Positions 4,714 through 6,797 of a stretch of DNA of 6,797 bases are shown here, one piece after another. The stretch covers positions 1 to 6,797 of the forward strand of contig JAPLHJ010000161.1 in NCBI GenBank assembly GCA_026389675.1, read 5' to 3'. The notes under the pieces were generated by a model. That model was not told the origin of the DNA and made no database searches. It saw only the letters and a list, made by a program, of their open reading frames with translations. The position numbers and the translations under genes are program-made. The DNA is from Chloroflexota bacterium (GTDB taxonomy: Bacteria > Chloroflexota > Dehalococcoidia > GIF9 > UBA5629). Numbering within the stretch: position 1 is the stretch's first letter; each line of letters opens with the position of its first letter.

Positions 4714-6264
4714 ATGAAAAATATATATTTAATGATGCTGATCTTGACCGTAACGGCGGCAAGCATATTTGCTTCACTTTCGCCGGTGCAGGCGCAGCCT
4801 TCTCCGCCTGTCAGCCCGGACGCTTCCTGGCAGCCTCCGGACGAGGGTGGTGAGTCCCTGGCGCCATCCGTCGGCGTCGATAATTACCGCCAGACCTGGC
4901 CTAACCTGCAAATGCTCGCCCCCTCACCGGTTCCGCCCGGCGTGTCCGGTTCGATCACCAATGCTTATCTTGTCAACAGCTACGGGCAACTCCTGTCAAA
5001 TTTATATAGTAATGGTATTTGTTACCTGATAGTATCATTTAACAGCCCGGGCTATTTTTACCTGTGGGAATATTATCCTTCCGGCGCCGATGCATACGGC
5101 CACTGGTTGATTTACAGGTGGTACCGCCCTTATGCAGGCGTCTGGAAGATCGGGCCGTTTACGGCCAGTTCCTGGGACCCGGACGGCAGGTATATCTGGA
5201 AAATGTGGTTTGTCAGCAGCGGCTTCTGGTCAACGCGCACGCTCAGCTTCGATTACACCAGGGGCTATAATCCATATGGTATCCCGGGTCCTGTGCCGCA
5301 GCCCATCTATCCTCCCGTGATTAACTCTTTCAGCGCGAATTTACCCTCGGTCGAGCTCGGCCAGACCGTCACCCTGACCTGGACCACCAGCAATGCCAGC
5401 AGTGTAAGCATATCGCCCGGCATAGGCGCCATGGGCACATCGGGTTCCACTACGGTAACCCCCACTGCAACCACAGCATATACTCTGACAGCTACCGGCA
5501 AGACCGGCAGCCCTGTATCTTCTTCAGCTACGGTTACGGTTCTGCCGCGCATACCACCCGGCATCAGCGCAGCCCAGGCTAAAATACAGGGCGGACAATC
5601 TACGACACTATCCTGGAACGCCCCTGCAGCCACGCAGGTATCGATAAGCGGCGTGGGGTCTTTTGGTGCGAGCGGCGCCACGCAGGTCAAACCAGAAGAG
5701 ACCACCGTGTATACGCTCACCGCTACCTATATCGACGGCACATCTCTCACTGCATCCGCCACAGTTACTGTTGAACAGCCGCCATACCTGCTCTACGGTT
5801 TAATTGCATTGCTGGCAATAGCTGCTGCCGTAATAGTTGCCCTGCTGGTCAGGCGGAAATCTGCCGCACCAACAGCGCAGGCCGCAGGTACCAGGCCAGC
5901 CGCCGCAACAGAGTCCGCGGCCACATTAGCAGCGGGCGAGTCTCAACCAAATACATCGGTCGTTGAAGCCCCTGCAGCCAGGTTGGCTATGCACGACGGC
6001 AGCGAAGTGCTGCTGGCAGGTAACGCCCGTTCACTTGGCCGCAAGGACTTTGAGAAATTTCTGGCCCCCGACGACGTCTCTTACATCTCCCGTCAGCATA
6101 TCAACATCTGGTTTGAGGAAGGAAAATACTATATCGAGGACCGCAGCAGCACCAACGGCACAAAAGTCAACGGAACGGACATTAAAGATACCGGCAGGCA
6201 CGTCCTGGAGGACGGCGATGCAATAGACCTGGCTGGTAAATTAAATATAACATTCAAAATGTAG
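4714..6264 (+). CDS. Receptor-like protein 2: signal peptide, aromatic-rich domain, two Ig-like domains, TM helix, cytoplasmic FHA
   Basis: 516 aa, a longer paralogue of the protein at 3254-4546. The signal peptide spans residues 1-27 (cleavage after VQA). The shared aromatic-rich domain (about 101-182) contains YLWEYYP, GVWKIGPF and MWFVSSGFW. Two Ig-like domains follow, at 200-276 and 281-353, each with a TT-x-YTLTA strand and a SATVTV end. The membrane helix is 358-379, followed by RRK. An Ala/Thr/Pro linker of about 45 residues reaches a C-terminal FHA domain (about 424-516) with the full phosphothreonine pocket: GR 442-443, SRQH 459-462, STNG 479-482. This protein should therefore bind a phosphothreonine partner at the inner face of the membrane, plausibly the kinase or a kinase substrate. 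It has its own upstream promoter region and is followed after 18 nt by a secreted protein gene. The extracellular ligand is unknown. Confidence 0.9.
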   Translation: MKNIYLMMLILTVTAASIFASLSPVQAQPSPPVSPDASWQPPDEGGESLAPSVGVDNYRQTWPNLQMLAPSPVPPGVSGSITNAYLVNSYGQLLSNLYSNGICYLIVSFNSPGYFYLWEYYPSGADAYGHWLIYRWYRPYAGVWKIGPFTASSWDPDGRYIWKMWFVSSGFWSTRTLSFDYTRGYNPYGIPGPVPQPIYPPVINSFSANLPSVELGQTVTLTWTTSNASSVSISPGIGAMGTSGSTTVTPTATTAYTLTATGKTGSPVSSSATVTVLPRIPPGISAAQAKIQGGQSTTLSWNAPAATQVSISGVGSFGASGATQVKPEETTVYTLTATYIDGTSLTASATVTVEQPPYLLYGLIALLAIAAAVIVALLVRRKSAAPTAQAAGTRPAAATESAATLAAGESQPNTSVVEAPAARLAMHDGSEVLLAGNARSLGRKDFEKFLAPDDVSYISRQHINIWFEEGKYYIEDRSSTNGTKVNGTDIKDTGRHVLEDGDAIDLAGKLNITFKM

Positions 6265-6270
6265 ATACCC

Positions 6271-6278
6271 AAGGAGGT
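6271..6278 (+). promoter_or_regulatory. Near-perfect Shine-Dalgarno of the Pro-rich protein gene
   Basis: AAGGAGGT lies 4 nt before ATG 6283. It is the closest match to the anti-Shine-Dalgarno sequence in the window, suggesting strong translation, as expected for an abundant surface protein. Confidence 0.8.
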
Positions 6279-6282
6279 CAAA

Positions 6283-6797
6283 ATGAATCTAACAAAAATC
6301 ACCATGTCCCTGGCCACAGTGCTATTGTTGTGCGGCGCGTTCTTACTGCCCGTGACACCAGCCGCGGCTTCGAATAATATAATGGGTGAAACGGGCATCA
6401 CCTGGCAGGCCGATGACGCTCCGGTCACGCCACCACCTGTTACTGATACTCCGGTTACTCCGGCTGTGGAGCCAGCCGCTGCGCCTTTATCGCCATCACA
6501 GGCGGTTGACGTTCCGGTTCCAACGCCACTACCTGTTACTGATACTCCGGTTACTCCGCCTGTGGCGCCAGCCGCTGCGCCTTTATCGCCATCACAGTTA
6601 TTGGCGCAGGCCGACGACGCTCCGGTCACACCACCGCCATCAGCTCCTGAGCCCCCTGCTTCGCCACCACAGGCGTTATCTGCACCTCCTCCGGGAGCGC
6701 ATCAGCCACACCATGATTTCCCGCCGGTCCCACCCTTTACCCCACCCTTTACCCCACCGTCCGGCCCTCCGTCCGGACCACCATCAGGACCACCTTC
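6283..6797 (+). CDS. Secreted proline-rich low-complexity protein (3' end beyond window)
   Basis: The frame is open from ATG 6283 to the right edge (171 full codons), so the protein is partial. Residues 1-29 form a signal peptide (K5, hydrophobic core 9-22, cleavage near AAA/SN). The rest is rich in Pro, Ala, Thr, Ser and Val, and looks extended and disordered. A 22-residue unit starting PVTDTPVTP occurs at 52-73 and 84-105, the motif QADDAPVTPPP at 42 and 109, and residues 150 onward turn into four-residue tandems, PPFT twice then PPSG three times. No catalytic motif is visible. Pro-rich stretches of this kind often act as wall-spanning stalks or linkers before a folded domain, which may lie beyond the edge. 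The 18-nt gap to receptor-like protein 2 suggests cotranscription and a shared surface role (inference). Confidence 0.85.
   Translation, partial: MNLTKITMSLATVLLLCGAFLLPVTPAAASNNIMGETGITWQADDAPVTPPPVTDTPVTPAVEPAAAPLSPSQAVDVPVPTPLPVTDTPVTPPVAPAAAPLSPSQLLAQADDAPVTPPPSAPEPPASPPQALSAPPPGAHQPHHDFPPVPPFTPPFTPPSGPPSGPPSGPP
6406..6437 (+). repeat. Direct repeat R2, copy 1 (32 nt)
   Basis: Encodes QADDAPVTPPP. It matches 6607-6638 with three synonymous differences (GAT/GAC, ACG/ACA, CCA/CCG), so the protein sequence is kept while the DNA has drifted. Confidence 0.8.
6435..6501 (+). repeat. Direct repeat R1, copy 1 (67 nt)
   Basis: Matches 6531-6597 at 65 of 67 positions by direct comparison. Copies are 96 nt apart, a multiple of three, so the duplication keeps the reading frame. 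Confidence 0.9.
6531..6597 (+). repeat. Direct repeat R1, copy 2 (67 nt)
   Basis: Second copy of the unit at 6435-6501. The two differences change GCT to CCT and GAG to GCG (Ala to Pro, Glu to Ala). The near identity points to a recent duplication. Confidence 0.9.
6607..6638 (+). repeat. Direct repeat R2, copy 2 (32 nt)
   Basis: Second copy of the QADDAPVTPPP-coding unit, 201 nt after the first and in the same frame. It flanks the R1 pair. Confidence 0.8.
6730..6797 (+). repeat. 12-nt tandem repeats coding PPFT and PPSG, running off the edge
   Basis: Two identical 12-nt units (6730-6753) encode PPFT, followed by three units (6754-6789) encoding PPSG with mixed codons and a further partial unit at the edge. 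Full length is unknown. Such tandems can change copy number without breaking the frame. Confidence 0.85.

Noticed and set aside
855..6264. Type VI secretion or divisome-linked kinase/PP2C/FHA cluster
   Set aside because: FHA, kinase and PP2C genes also occur together in type VI secretion loci and near mycobacterial pknB. No secretion, cell-division, rodA or penicillin-binding gene is present here, and the Ig-TM-FHA proteins do not belong to those clusters.
6283..6380. Lipoprotein signal in the Pro-rich protein (Cys at residue 17)
   Set aside because: LLLC does not fit the lipobox (small residue before Cys), and the Cys sits inside the hydrophobic core. AAA at 27-29 is a better ordinary cleavage site.
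6129..6629. Minus-strand frame of 166 codons rich in Gly, Thr, Ala and Val
   Set aside because: Its low-complexity pattern mirrors the Pro-rich repeats on the plus strand, where a signal peptide and strong ribosome site support the real gene. It also runs into the FHA coding region.

Overview
The window carries a compact phosphothreonine signalling locus. It holds a divergently transcribed DNA-binding regulator with an FHA domain, a zinc-ribbon/FHA protein, a PP2C phosphatase, a membrane-anchored Ser/Thr kinase, two paralogous surface proteins that join extracellular Ig-like domains to a cytoplasmic FHA domain, and a secreted proline-rich protein cut by the right edge. Seven protein genes fill nearly all the sequence. 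No RNA gene, CRISPR array, insertion sequence or convincing terminator was seen. Moderately high GC, good Shine-Dalgarno sites, Sec signal peptides and this mix of FHA, zinc-ribbon and Ig-like proteins suggest a free-living bacterium. Chloroflexota (Dehalococcoidia or Anaerolineae) is my best guess, at low to moderate confidence, because there is no rRNA or marker gene.

Layout. Minus strand, 687 to 1: FHA plus OmpR/PhoB-type winged helix, with its last residues beyond the left edge. 688-854: divergent promoter region. Plus strand, 855-4546: four tightly packed genes (zinc-ribbon/FHA, PP2C, kinase, receptor-like protein 1). The PP2C/kinase junction overlaps by 1 nt and the kinase/receptor junction by 4 nt. 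4547-4713: a second promoter region and leader. 4714-6264: receptor-like protein 2. 6283 to the right edge: Pro-rich secreted protein with internal duplications.

How the parts may work together (inference). The kinase has one N-terminal membrane helix and almost no extracellular part. The two receptor-like proteins have extracellular domains and a cytoplasmic FHA but no kinase domain. The locus therefore looks like a receptor kinase split over several polypeptides that meet through phosphothreonine-FHA contacts, with PP2C as the reset enzyme. The output could be the FHA/winged-helix protein, which replaces the usual receiver domain with an FHA domain. Both intergenic regions carry GTCA-core direct repeats spaced 11 bp, resembling the Pho-box layout bound by PhoB-type winged helices. 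They are the natural candidate operators, giving a testable surface-to-promoter phosphothreonine circuit. It resembles mycobacterial PknH/EmbR in logic but has the opposite domain order and separate receptors.
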